Source of the DNA: Neomoorella thermoacetica
GTDB taxonomy: Bacteria > Bacillota > DSM-521 > Neomoorellales > Neomoorellaceae
Assembly: GCF_001875325.1 (NCBI RefSeq)
Contig: NZ_MDDC01000006.1
Span: 1 to 64,000 of the forward strand
Reading direction: 5' to 3'
DNA length: 64,000 nucleotides
Part shown: positions 17,965 to 25,979 of the stretch, in pieces
How the letters are laid out: each line of letters opens with the position of its first letter
Numbering within the stretch: position 1 is the stretch's first letter
Notes under the pieces: model-generated
Told to the model about the DNA's origin: nothing
What the model saw: only the letters and a program-made list of their open reading frames with translations
The model's database searches: none
Program-made: the position numbers and the translations under genes

Positions 17965-18369
17965 TTACCATCCACGTTTAACTGCCGGGAGAAGTATGCT
18001 TTTCCTTACCCGGTATTCCCGGTAATAAGCCACGGATTTAAGCGTCTTCTTATCCACATATACCCGCCCCTTCAGGACGGCCTCGGCTATCCAGGAGCCT
18101 ATAAGGGTCTGAAAGGGAATCCTTCTTCCTGGCCATCTCCTTGGCCGCTTCGATCCGGTATACCGCAAGCGCAGGGTGACGCGCTTCGTCTTGAGGCTGG
18201 CCTCGAGTTCTGGGGCCACTTCTATTGGCTCGTCCACGGGTTCCAGTTCGCCCCGCTCCATGGCTTCTGCGAAGCTGTGGCTGTCCCAGAACTCTCGCTC
18301 TTCTTCCTCGCCGGCGAATTCCGGTATCCTGTCGCCTTTAAATTCCGGCAGCTCTTTCTTCGGCATCAT
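17965..18369 (-). CDS. BrnA/CopG-type antitoxin, locally frameshifted
   Basis: A 134-residue DNA-binding antitoxin of the BrnA type. The N-terminus LPEF...EEEEREFWDSHSF and the C-terminal IPFQTLIGSWIAEAV (ribbon-helix-helix end) fit the family. Between them the family-like helix IEAAKEMARKK is present only in another frame (about 18122-18154). The reading frame used here gives a basic run SKRPRRWPGRR instead. A 1-nt and a 2-nt loss would explain this and cancel out. DNA binding is therefore doubtful. It overlaps the toxin remnant by ATGA. The tail past the helix (YVDKKTLKSVAYYREY...) is longer than usual. Confidence 0.65.
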   Translation of the reverse strand: MMPKKELPEFKGDRIPEFAGEEEEREFWDSHSFAEAMERGELEPVDEPIEVAPELEASLKTKRVTLRLRYTGSKRPRRWPGRRIPFQTLIGSWIAEAVLKGRVYVDKKTLKSVAYYREYRVRKSILLPAVKRGW

Positions 18370-18512
18370 GCCACTGCCCTTTTTGCCGCCGGTAGAAGCG
18401 CCTTTCGGACGCGGCTCATGTCCCCGGCGGTAACTGCACGGGCTTTCCCGCCAGGCTTTAACTCAAATACCACGAAGAGATAGCGCCTTTACCGGGTTTT
18501 TGACCTCAAACT
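18366..18512 (-). pseudogene. BrnT-type toxin, C-terminal remnant
   Basis: A minus-strand frame reads ...RRYLFVVFELKPGGKARAV followed by TAGDMSRVRKAL. This is like the end of BrnT ribonuclease toxins (VVF...G..IRVISAR). It is interrupted by an in-frame TAA just before RRYLF. Its TGA overlaps the BrnA ATG as ATGA, the usual BrnT-BrnA arrangement. The front of the gene is missing because the tsaD repeat lies at 18522. Confidence 0.6.
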
Positions 18513-18521
18513 GGCAAGCTC

Positions 18522-18546
18522 TTAATTAAGGGGTAAATCGGGGATA
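18522..18546 (-). repeat. 25-bp direct repeat, native copy at the tsaD 3' end
   Basis: This copy forms the true C-terminus of tsaD; its twin is at 15816-15840. See the inserted segment between them. Confidence 0.85.
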
Positions 18547-19550
18547 GCGTTGAGGCTTAAGGGGGCGAAATCCCGGCGCAGGTACTGGTAGTAGGCAGCG
18601 CAGCCGATCATGGCCGCGTTGTCGGTGCAGAGTTCCCGCGGTGGAAAAAAGACCGGGAGGCCCGCCTGCTCCCCGGCTGAGCGAAGTTCCCGGCGCAGGA
18701 CCGAATTGGCCGCCACCCCACCGGCGAGAAGGATAGACCCGGCCCGGTAACTGGTAGCCGCCAGCAGGGTCTTGGTCACCAGGACTTCGACCACCGCCGC
18801 CTGGAAACTGGCGGCCACGTCGGCTCGGTTAACCTCCTGGCCCACCTGCCGGGCGTGGTGCAGGTAGTTGATGACCGCCGATTTCAGGCCGCTGAAGCTG
18901 AAATCAAGGCTGTTTTCCTCCAGCCAGGCCCGGGGGAAAGGAATGGCCCGGGGATCGCCTTCCCGGGCCAGTTTTTCCAGCTCCGGCCCGCCGGGATAGG
19001 GCAACCCCAGGACCCTGGCCACCTTGTCGAAGGCTTCCCCGGCGGCGTCATCCCGGGTTGACCCCAGGATACGGCGGGTGGTGTGATCCTCCAGGTAGAC
19101 CAGGTTGGTATGCCCGCCCGAGACCACCAGGCAGACTGCCGGCAGGGGCAGGTCAGGGTAGGCCAGAAAGCCAGCATAAATATGCCCCAGGAGATGGTGG
19201 ACCCCGATGAGGGGCTTACCCAGGGCGTAGGCCAGGCTCTTGGCGTAGGATAGACCCACCAGCAGGGCCCCCACCAGTCCGGGACCATAGGTCACCGCTA
19301 CGGCGTCCACATCGCCAAAGGCCAGGCCGGCTGTAGCCAGGGCCTCCGTTACTACCGGGACTATATTCTCCATATGGTGGCGGGAAGCTATTTCCGGCAC
19401 CACGCCGCCAAAACGGCGGTGAACGGCGACCTGGGAGGCGATGATGTTGGCCCGGATCCTGGTTCCGTCGCTGACAATGGCCGCCGCAGTCTCATCACAG
19501 GAACTCTCGATGGCCAGGATATTCGTTTCTTGCGCCACTGCCTTTACCAT
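18522..19550 (-). CDS. tsaD: tRNA N6-threonylcarbamoyladenosine synthase subunit TsaD
   Basis: The catalytic subunit that transfers threonylcarbamoyl from TC-AMP to A37 of ANN-decoding tRNAs. It has the ASKHA fold. Metal ligands are in VHHLLGHIYAG; SGGHTNLVYL and GLPYPGGPELEK are family motifs, and LLAGGVAANS is the C-terminal one. The start is set at ATG 19550 (MVKAVAQETNILAIESSC, 342 residues), since the longer reading overlaps rimI. It lies in the order tsaE-tsaB-rimI-tsaD, all minus strand. Its last 25 bp are duplicated at 15816-15840. Confidence 0.95.
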   Translation of the reverse strand: MVKAVAQETNILAIESSCDETAAAIVSDGTRIRANIIASQVAVHRRFGGVVPEIASRHHMENIVPVVTEALATAGLAFGDVDAVAVTYGPGLVGALLVGLSYAKSLAYALGKPLIGVHHLLGHIYAGFLAYPDLPLPAVCLVVSGGHTNLVYLEDHTTRRILGSTRDDAAGEAFDKVARVLGLPYPGGPELEKLAREGDPRAIPFPRAWLEENSLDFSFSGLKSAVINYLHHARQVGQEVNRADVAASFQAAVVEVLVTKTLLAATSYRAGSILLAGGVAANSVLRRELRSAGEQAGLPVFFPPRELCTDNAAMIGCAAYYQYLRRDFAPLSLNAIPDLPLN

Positions 19551-20001
19551 TCTCCTCAAAAAGGTGTTTCCACATGATAATGGCGTCTTCGCGGTTATCG
19601 TTATAGTAGCCCCTGCGGACCCCGGCCCTGACAAACCCCAGGCGTTCATACAGGCGCTGGGCGGGGTGATTGGAGACCCGCACCTCCAGGGTCATCCGGT
19701 CGGCACCCAGGTAGACTGCCTCCTGCATCAAGACCCGCAGCAGCACTTCGCCCAGGCGCCGGCCGCGATAGTCCGGGTGGACAGCTACATTGGTGATATG
19801 GGCCTCATCCAGGATGATCCACATGCCGGCATAACCGATGACCTTCTGGCCGTCCAGGGCCACATAATAATAGGCAAAATCGTTATTATAAATCTCATTC
19901 TGGAAGGAGTGCCGCGTCCACGGGGTGGGAAAGGAAACCCGCTCGATGGCCAGCACCCCGTTCAGATACTCGTTGATCATGGGCACAATCTGGACGGTCA
20001 G
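19495..20001 (-). CDS. rimI: ribosomal protein S18-alanine N-acetyltransferase RimI
   Basis: GNAT-fold acetyltransferase. The acetyl-CoA loop is VHPDYRGRRLGEVLL, and HPAQRLYERLGFVRAGVRRGYY is typical of RimI. The start is uncertain. A CTG at 20001 overlaps the tsaB TGA and gives 168 residues; GTG 19986 and ATG 19980 are alternatives. The 3' end overlaps tsaD by 56 bp. It lies among the t6A genes, as is common in Firmicutes. Confidence 0.88.
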   Translation of the reverse strand: MTVQIVPMINEYLNGVLAIERVSFPTPWTRHSFQNEIYNNDFAYYYVALDGQKVIGYAGMWIILDEAHITNVAVHPDYRGRRLGEVLLRVLMQEAVYLGADRMTLEVRVSNHPAQRLYERLGFVRAGVRRGYYNDNREDAIIMWKHLFEENGKGSGARNEYPGHREFL

Positions 20002-20684
20002 CGGGTCTGTCTCTCCGCCGGTGCCGGCCGGAGGTAGAGTGGCTTTAATCGGGAAAGATCGTCGGGCCGGCCGGTCCGGAGGCGTTCCTCCCCCAGGATG
20101 GCAACCGCTGCCGCCCGGGATAAATTGTTTGGTGGCGGGAGAAAGTGAGCCCGGGCTCCCAGTTGCTGCCATACCTCCCGGTAGGGGGCTACTCCATCGC
20201 CTAAAAAGTAAACCGGTGCGGTATAGGATTCGAGCAATGATACCAGCGAGGCCGGGTCTACAGCCTGGTACGGGGTTAGACGGCATAACTCTCCCTCCTG
20301 CCAGCGAAAAAGGGCGGTATATACTTCCAGTCGCCGGGCCTGGATGACCGGACAAATCAACCCCGGTACTCCCCAGGCGTTCCAGGCCAGGGCATCCAGG
20401 GTCGGTATACCAACCAGGGGTTTGCCGGCCGCCTGGGCCAGGCCTTTAACCGTTGCCAGGCCGATGCGGAGGCCGGTGAAGGACCCGGGTCCCAGGCTTA
20501 CGGCCAGGCCATCCAGGTCCGCCAGTTCCACCCCGGTTTCCGCCAGCAGGGCAGCGATCATGGGCAAAAGGCGCTGGGAGTGATTCTTGCGGGTATTAAA
20601 AAAAAGTTCAGCCACCAGTTGCTTGTCGTCCCCTATGGCTGCCGCGGCAACCCGGGTGGCACTATCAACTCCCAGGACCAGCAA
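19998..20684 (-). CDS. tsaB: t6A biosynthesis protein TsaB
   Basis: 228 residues, the inactive ASKHA partner that holds TsaD and TsaE together. LGVDSATRVAAAAIGDD at the start and SLGPGSFTGLRIGLATVKGL are family signatures. It overlaps tsaE by 20 bp and its stop overlaps the probable rimI start. Confidence 0.94.
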   Translation of the reverse strand: MLVLGVDSATRVAAAAIGDDKQLVAELFFNTRKNHSQRLLPMIAALLAETGVELADLDGLAVSLGPGSFTGLRIGLATVKGLAQAAGKPLVGIPTLDALAWNAWGVPGLICPVIQARRLEVYTALFRWQEGELCRLTPYQAVDPASLVSLLESYTAPVYFLGDGVAPYREVWQQLGARAHFLPPPNNLSRAAAVAILGEERLRTGRPDDLSRLKPLYLRPAPAERQTR

Positions 20685-21141
20685 TCTTTTTCAACTCCTC
20701 CAGCAGGTGTTCATAGGCCGGTCCCCGTGCCGTGATAATGGCCCGGCGCCCCTCCGGCGCATACTCCAGTTTAATTTGCAGGAAGGCCGGCGGCAAATAA
20801 GGGTCCAGGCGTTCCCCCCACTCGACCACGGTTATGCCCTCCCCGCCAAAATACTCTTCCAGGCCCAGTTCCAGCATGGCCTCCGGGTCCTCCAGGCGGT
20901 AGAGGTCGATATGGTAAAGGGGGCAACGGCCCTGGTGTTCCTGAATCAAGGTAAAAGTAGGACTGGTAACCGGGGTGGATACCTCCAGCCCCTGCGCCAG
21001 GCCCTGGGTAAGGGTGGTTTTACCGGTCCCCAGCTCCCCGCTTAGAATAAGAATATCGCCGGGACTGAGGATACCGGCCAGTTCCTGCCCCAGTTTCCGG
21101 GTCGCTCCGGCATCCTTTAACCATAATTCCATCTCTGTCAC
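20665..21141 (-). CDS. tsaE: t6A biosynthesis ATPase TsaE
   Basis: A small ATPase that drives the TsaBD cycle. The P-loop is GELGTGKTTLTQGLAQGL and Walker-B-like HIDLYRL and VVEWGERL motifs follow. 158 residues is the normal length. First gene of the t6A block. Confidence 0.95.
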   Translation of the reverse strand: MTEMELWLKDAGATRKLGQELAGILSPGDILILSGELGTGKTTLTQGLAQGLEVSTPVTSPTFTLIQEHQGRCPLYHIDLYRLEDPEAMLELGLEEYFGGEGITVVEWGERLDPYLPPAFLQIKLEYAPEGRRAIITARGPAYEHLLEELKKIAGPGS

Positions 21142-21524
21142 CCAGTACCTTATTATTACACTCCCCTCCGGACTGTAAACCGGGCCTTCCTCCGAAAATA
21201 GACTGCCGCCAAATCAGGCGATTATTGGTTGGCTTCCTGCGGGCTGGGGGTACAGGCTCCGGGTTCCGGTGGTTCCCGGCGAGCATACTTTGCGCTCAGT
21301 TGCTTAAGCGGCGGGGGCGGCTTGGCTTTATCTCTTTGATCAAGCATGACGAGACGTGATACTTCTCGTTCCTGTAGCTACGTTACGATCCCCATCCCGT
21401 TCACCGCCGCCTCGCCGCGGCTGCGCTAAGTTTGCTTACGCCTCGAACCAAGTCGCCCTCCGCCTGTACCCTCTAGCCCCTACCTGAGCCCACATTTTTA
21501 AGCTTCGTGGTGAGGGGGGTTCCC
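21142..21524. other. gene-free spacer with a short repeated element
   Basis: No coding sequence is supported. It carries several short GC-rich hairpins and the 29-bp motif at 21445-21473 that recurs at 27652-27680. Confidence 0.5.
21445..21473. repeat. intergenic repeat, copy A
   Basis: 25 of 29 bases match 27652-27680 (core GTCGCCCT.CGCCTG.ACCCTC). ACGTTACG/ACGTAACG and GATCCC motifs also lie upstream of both copies, so a longer degenerate element of about 100 bp is likely. Confidence 0.55.
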
Positions 21525-22109
21525 CTAAAAAGTCAGGGCCAGTTGTTTCGTGTGCAGGGCCTGGTAGGCAGCCCTCAGTTTCCTGAGGTCTTCTTCCAAC
21601 AGGGGAATTTTCCCCCTGTCCCGGAGGAGAGCCGCCGGGTGAAAGGTCGGCAGGTAGTGAATACCGTCCTTCTCAATCCACCGGCCTCGCAAGCGAGTAA
21701 CGCTCGCCCCGGGGGCCACTAGAGTACGGGTCGCCAGGGCTCCCAGGCAAACGATAATCTGCGGCCTGACGAGATCGATCTCGGCGGCCAGGAGTGGCCG
21801 GCAGGCTTCAACCTCTGCCAGTGCGGGCTTCTTGTTTCCCGGCAGGCGGCATTTGACGATACTGGCAAGGTAAACCTCTTCCCGCCGGAAACCGGCGGCG
21901 TCCAGCATCCGTCCCAGGAGCTGGCCGGCGGCGCCCACAAAGGGCCGGCCCACCCGGCCTTCCCGGGCTCCCAGCCCTTCGCCCACCAGCATCAAGACAG
22001 CGCCGGGGTTACCGCTGCCAGGGACTAACTGCCCGGCCCCTGAACGCAAGCTGCAGCCCCGGCAGGCCGGGCTTTTTGCTTTAAGGCCCGTCAGGTCCAT
22101 GATGATCAC
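21525..22109 (-). CDS. uracil-DNA glycosylase, family 4 ([4Fe-4S] type)
   Basis: Removes uracil from DNA, the thermophile-type enzyme that counters cytosine deamination. Four cluster Cys are visible: two in ACRGCSL near residue 17, then VKCRLPGN and EACRPLL. Catalytic and uracil-binding motifs GEGLGAREGRVGRPFVG and LPTFHPAALLRD are present. 194 residues. Confidence 0.94.
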   Translation of the reverse strand: MIIMDLTGLKAKSPACRGCSLRSGAGQLVPGSGNPGAVLMLVGEGLGAREGRVGRPFVGAAGQLLGRMLDAAGFRREEVYLASIVKCRLPGNKKPALAEVEACRPLLAAEIDLVRPQIIVCLGALATRTLVAPGASVTRLRGRWIEKDGIHYLPTFHPAALLRDRGKIPLLEEDLRKLRAAYQALHTKQLALTF

Positions 22110-22154
22110 CGGTTAATTTCTTCGCCCCCGGCAGCCATAATCCTGCCGGTTGAT

Positions 22155-22790
22155 TTATTTTTCCCTGGCCCTGATTACCACCTCGCGGAGCCGGCGGGCG
22201 GCAGCTGCTACGTCCGCGGCCCCTATAACTGCCGAGATCACCGATACCCCGTCGGCTCCGGCAGCTATCACCCCGGCGGCATTATCAGGGTTGATACCGC
22301 CAATGCCGACTATAGGGATCTTAACTGCAGCCCGGATGGCCCGTAGCCCTTCCAGGCCAATAGGATTACCAGCATCCCCCTTGCTACCGGTGGCAAAAAT
22401 ACTTCCCACCCCCAGGTAGTCGGCGCCGTCGGCCTCGGCCTGCCGGGCCTCGGCTATCGTTCCCGCTGAAACTCCCAGGATTTTTCCCGGCCCGAGGAGT
22501 TTCCGGGCCACCGGAGCTGGCAGGTCTTCCTGGCCGATATGGAGGCCGTCGGCCTCAACGGCCAGGGCTACGTCCAGGCGGTCGTTGACAATGAAGGTAG
22601 CCCCGGCCTCCCTGGTTAATTCCCTGATGGCCCGGCCCAGTTCCACCAGTTCCCGGGCCGGCAATTCCTTTTCCCGCAGCTGGATGGCTGTCGCCCCACC
22701 GGCCAGGGCCCCGCGCACCAGCTCCAGGGTCGGCCGGCCGCCGCCGAGTTTGGTGGTGATGACTACATACAGGTCCCATTGTGGCATCAT
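22155..22790 (-). CDS. thiE: thiamine-phosphate synthase ThiE
   Basis: Couples HMP-PP and thiazole phosphate to make thiamine phosphate. TIM-barrel motifs are TAIQLREKELPARELV, FIVNDRLDVALAVEADGLHIGQ and VGIGGINPDNAAGV. ATG 22790 is chosen, with AAGGAGG 8 nt upstream, giving 211 residues. No other thi genes or TPP riboswitch are nearby. Confidence 0.94.
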   Translation of the reverse strand: MMPQWDLYVVITTKLGGGRPTLELVRGALAGGATAIQLREKELPARELVELGRAIRELTREAGATFIVNDRLDVALAVEADGLHIGQEDLPAPVARKLLGPGKILGVSAGTIAEARQAEADGADYLGVGSIFATGSKGDAGNPIGLEGLRAIRAAVKIPIVGIGGINPDNAAGVIAAGADGVSVISAVIGAADVAAAARRLREVVIRAREK

Positions 22791-22867
22791 CCCGGTCGCC
22801 TCCTTAACCGCTCCCAGCAATTTAAAAGCCACCCGGTGGGATAGCCAGGCGGCTTTATACTTCCTTA

Positions 22868-23257
22868 TCAGGGCGCCAGCTTCCTGCAATCTGGTTCCTC
22901 AACGGGCAGGACACGCCGGACTTTAGCCTTTAATTCCTCCAGGTCAAAGGGTTTATAAATAAAGTCATCCGCTCCCAGGCACCAGACTTCCTCCAGGGAA
23001 GCCTCCTCTACATAGGCCGTCATAATAATCACTGCCGTTCCCGGCGCAATGGCCTTAATCCGGGTCAGGGCCTCCAGGCCCCCCATGACGGGCATTTTAA
23101 CGTCCATTACCACCACATCCGGGCGCCAGTGTTCGACCTGGCGGATGGCGTCCCGGCCGTTGACGGCCAGGGCCACCTGATAACCCTCTTCCCGGAAAAC
23201 CAGCTGCAGAAGGGCCCGAACCCCGTTTTGATCATCAACTATCAGCACCCGTGGCAA
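22868..23257 (-). CDS. single-domain response regulator (Spo0F-like)
   Basis: A stand-alone receiver of 129 residues, with the acidic pocket LIVDDQ, phospho-acceptor in VVVMDVKMPVMGG, Thr in IIMTAYVEEA and Lys in IYKPFDLEELK. With no output domain, it must pass phosphate on or bind a partner, as Spo0F does in the sporulation phosphorelay. The Spo0F assignment is inference from size and the KPFD motif. TTG start. Confidence 0.85.
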   Translation of the reverse strand: MPRVLIVDDQNGVRALLQLVFREEGYQVALAVNGRDAIRQVEHWRPDVVVMDVKMPVMGGLEALTRIKAIAPGTAVIIMTAYVEEASLEEVWCLGADDFIYKPFDLEELKAKVRRVLPVEEPDCRKLAP

Positions 23258-23407
23258 GTTCGATACGTCCTTCCCTCTCAGGTAGATATTATTGTAACGA
23301 ATCGGTTCCAGCCGCGGGGAGCTTTGACCTCCCTTTTTCTACTAAATATTGTTCGACGCCAGTGACCAATTTCCTGCAAACTTATGGAAAAAATATCTGG
23401 GAAAACG

Positions 23408-24109
23408 TTATCCCCCGGCTATCTCGACAAAATATTCAAACAAAGCCTTCTGGCGACCATCCCCGAGATACAGGTCCTCGGGGTGCCACTGGACGCCCAG
23501 GACCAGACTTTTTCCCTGGCCTTCTATGCCCTCAATCACACCATCAGGTGCCAGGACCGCGACCCGCAAGCCATCCCCCAACCGCCGCACCGCCTGGTGG
23601 TGCAGGCTATTAACCCGGGCCTCAGGGCCTAAAAGCCCCGCCAGGCGGGTGCCGGGTACTGTAGTGACCATATGGGATGGCTGGTCCCGGGGCTGCTCCT
23701 GGTCATGGTTGAGGGCTCCCGGTACCTCGGCCGGGATATCCTGGTATAGATCGCCGCCGGCAGCCACATTCAATACCTGGATACCCCGGCAAATGGCCAG
23801 GATGGGTTTCCCCCCGGCCAGGGCGGCCCGGGTCAGGGCTAGCTCAAAGGCGTCGCGCTGGGGCAGGACCTTATAGAGGCTGGCCGTTGCCCGGGCACCA
23901 AAAATCGACGGCTCGATATCGCCACCGCCGGTTAAAAGGAACCCGTCAACTATTTCCAGGTATCCTGCCGCCTTTTCCGGGGGAATATTGGGCAAGAGAA
24001 CCGGCAGGCCCCCGGCAGCCAGGATCGCCCGGCAGTAAGCCTCCCGCAGGACGATCCTGCCCCTTTCGGGATCCAGATCGCAAGTAAGCCCGATTCTCGG
24101 TTTCGCCAT
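23408..24109 (-). CDS. gamma-glutamyl-gamma-aminobutyrate hydrolase-like (peptidase C26)
   Basis: Class I glutamine-amidotransferase fold, 233 residues. The nucleophile Cys is in ILAICRGIQVLNVAAGG, with the catalytic His-Glu pair in GVQWHPEDLY; the oxyanion region is LLTGGGDIEP. The family hydrolyses gamma-glutamyl amides such as gamma-glutamyl-GABA. The true substrate here is unknown. Confidence 0.9.
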   Translation of the reverse strand: MAKPRIGLTCDLDPERGRIVLREAYCRAILAAGGLPVLLPNIPPEKAAGYLEIVDGFLLTGGGDIEPSIFGARATASLYKVLPQRDAFELALTRAALAGGKPILAICRGIQVLNVAAGGDLYQDIPAEVPGALNHDQEQPRDQPSHMVTTVPGTRLAGLLGPEARVNSLHHQAVRRLGDGLRVAVLAPDGVIEGIEGQGKSLVLGVQWHPEDLYLGDGRQKALFEYFVEIAGG

Positions 24110-24122
24110 GATCTCCTCCCGT

Positions 24123-24473
24123 TTATACTTCCACCAGCCCCAGGCTTATTTCCAGGGCCCGGTTTACCCTTTCCAGGATCTCATCATCCAGGACGGCCAC
24201 CTTTTGTTTGAGGCGGCTCTTATCTATGGTGCGGATCTGTTCCAGCAGAATAACGGAATCGCGCTCCAGGCCGCTCTTAGCAGCGCTGATCTCCACATGG
24301 GTAGGCAGCTTGGCCTTGGCAATCTGGGAAGTAATAGCGGCCACAATGGTGGTGGGGCTGTACTGGTTGCCAATGTCATTTTGAATGATAAGTACCGGGC
24401 GGGTTCCGCCTTGCTCGGAACCGACTACCGGATTGAGATGGGCGTAAAAGACATCCCCGCGCCGTACCAGCAT
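24123..24473 (-). CDS. mazF: mRNA interferase MazF/EndoA toxin
   Basis: 116-residue PemK/MazF toxin that cleaves RNA at short sequences. Family motifs [29 protein letters not shown] and [16 protein letters not shown] are intact, including the catalytic Arg/Thr region. ATG 24473 overlaps nothing and directly follows the antitoxin stop. The alr-mazE-mazF order is the standard Bacillus-type arrangement. The module looks functional. Confidence 0.94.
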   Translation of the reverse strand: MLVRRGDVFYAHLNPVVGSEQGGTRPVLIIQNDIGNQYSPTTIVAAITSQIAKAKLPTHVEISAAKSGLERDSVILLEQIRTIDKSRLKQKVAVLDDEILERVNRALEISLGLVEV

Positions 24474-24474
24474 C

Positions 24475-24750
24475 TTATTTACACTCCGCCAGGCTTTTAT
24501 CGTAGTATCTTTGTACCTCATTTTCTACATCGTAGTTTTCCACCGCAAGGGCTAAATTGATAGGTGCCATTTCCTGGTATCCCCGTTTCATTTGTTCCCG
24601 GATATTGCGCCTTTTACGCTCGGTAATATATAGTTTCATAGCTTCCCGGATAAACTCGCTGCGGTTACGCTTTTCAAGGGTCGCCAGGCCGTCAACCTCG
24701 GCCAGGAGGCTCTCCGGCAAGCTGATCATAATCCGTTTGACACCCGGCAA
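24475..24750 (-). CDS. mazE: MazE/EndoAI-type antitoxin
   Basis: Ribbon-helix-helix antitoxin of about 91 residues ([31 protein letters not shown]). The TTG at 24750 is chosen because GAGGGGGTG sits 7 nt upstream; a GTG at 24789 is too close to the promoter. It binds MazF with its acidic tail ([12 protein letters not shown]). Confidence 0.88.
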   Translation of the reverse strand: MPGVKRIMISLPESLLAEVDGLATLEKRNRSEFIREAMKLYITERKRRNIREQMKRGYQEMAPINLALAVENYDVENEVQRYYDKSLAECK

Positions 24751-24798
24751 AAAAGGCACCCCCTCAAATGGATTTGTTATTACCGGCACGATATACTA

Positions 24799-24827
24799 AT
24801 TATAGCGGTAAAGGATTACCAGTGCAA
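24799..24827 (-). promoter_or_regulatory. promoter of mazE-mazF
   Basis: Minus-strand TTGCAC (24822-24827), 17-bp spacer, TATAAT (24799-24804). Confidence 0.7.
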
Positions 24828-24857
24828 GGTCGCAAGAAACATTCAAACTGCTATTTT

Positions 24858-25979
24858 TTAGCTATGAAGATATACACGCGGCACGCGTTTGGATATCAGG
24901 CACAGGATTTCGTAGTTAATGGTCCCCATCCAGGCCGCCACCTCTTCTACCGTCAGGGTTTGTCCTCCCTGGCGGCCGAAAAGGACTACTTCATCACCAA
25001 CCCGGACTTCCGGTATAGCTGTAACATCTATCATGCACTGGTCCATACAGACACGGCCGACAATCGGTGCCCGGCGACCGCGGACCAGGACCTCGGCCCG
25101 GTTGGAAAGGAGACGGGAATAGCCGTCGGCATAACCCACCGGGAGGGTGGCGATCCTGGCCGGACCGGAGGTGCAGTAGGTGCAGCCATAGCTAATATAT
25201 GATCCGGCCGGCACCTCCTTTACCAGGACCACCCTGGTTTTTAGCGTCATCACCGGCGTTAACGCCAGCCTCTCCTGCTGGACCTCAGGCGAGGGATAGT
25301 GGCCATAAAGGATAATCCCGGCCCGGACCAGGTTAAAGTGGGTCCCGGGAAGATCGATGATGGCCCCGCTGTTGGCTGCATGGCGCCAGGGAAAGGTTAT
25401 GCCGTGTTCCTCCAATTCGGCGATCACTTGTTGAAATAAGCCCAGCTGCCGGTGGGTGTAGGCCTTATCGGCGGCATCGGCCGCGGCAAAGTGGGTGAAA
25501 ATACCTTCCAGGGTAACATGGGGCAAATCCGCTATGGCCCGGGCCGCAGCTACCGCCTCCCGGGGCAGAAAACCCAGCCGGCCCATACCGGTATCGATCT
25601 TTAAATGCAGGCGGGCCCTGGTACCCACAGCGGCGGCAGCGGCGTTCAGGGCCCGGGCCTGGTCAACGCTAAAAACCGTCTGGGAAATATCGGCCTCTAC
25701 CACCCGCCCGGCATCCTCCGGCGGGGTATAGCCCAAAATAAGGAGCGGGGCGGTAATTCCTTCCCGCCGCAGGTCCAGGGCTTCGCCCAGAGTGGCTACA
25801 CCCAGCCAGCTGACGCCGTTAGCCAGGGCTGTCCTGGCCACCGGCCCGGCCCCGTGGCCGTAGGCGTTGGCTTTAACGACAGCCATAATTTCTGTTTGCG
25901 GCGCCAGTATCTTTTTAATGGCCCGTACGTTGCGGGCCACTGCTTCAAGGTCAATCTCGGCCCAAACCGGCCGCGACAA
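24858..25979 (-). CDS. alr: alanine racemase
   Basis: PLP enzyme making D-alanine for cell wall. The PLP lysine is in [10 protein letters not shown], the second-barrel motif is [13 protein letters not shown], and the catalytic Tyr region is SYGCTYCT. The C-terminal active-site segment is [14 protein letters not shown]. 373 residues, overlapping nnr by 29 bp. Confidence 0.96.
   Translation of the reverse strand: MSRPVWAEIDLEAVARNVRAIKKILAPQTEIMAVVKANAYGHGAGPVARTALANGVSWLGVATLGEALDLRREGITAPLLILGYTPPEDAGRVVEADISQTVFSVDQARALNAAAAAVGTRARLHLKIDTGMGRLGFLPREAVAAARAIADLPHVTLEGIFTHFAAADAADKAYTHRQLGLFQQVIAELEEHGITFPWRHAANSGAIIDLPGTHFNLVRAGIILYGHYPSPEVQQERLALTPVMTLKTRVVLVKEVPAGSYISYGCTYCTSGPARIATLPVGYADGYSRLLSNRAEVLVRGRRAPIVGRVCMDQCMIDVTAIPEVRVGDEVVLFGRQGGQTLTVEEVAAWMGTINYEILCLISKRVPRVYLHS

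Larger units (their letters stand above)
15841..18521. mobile_element. 2.7-kb segment inserted at the tsaD 3' end
   Basis: This segment is bounded by the 25-bp direct repeats at 15816-15840 and 18522-18546, which leaves tsaD intact, as integrative elements do. Cargo: a frameshifted REC-PAS-PAS-GGDEF gene and a decayed BrnT/BrnA toxin-antitoxin pair. No integrase or transposase is visible inside, so it may be a remnant or a product of recombination between repeats. Bases 15841-15964 hold only a short tandem TTGCTAACC repeat. Confidence 0.5.
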
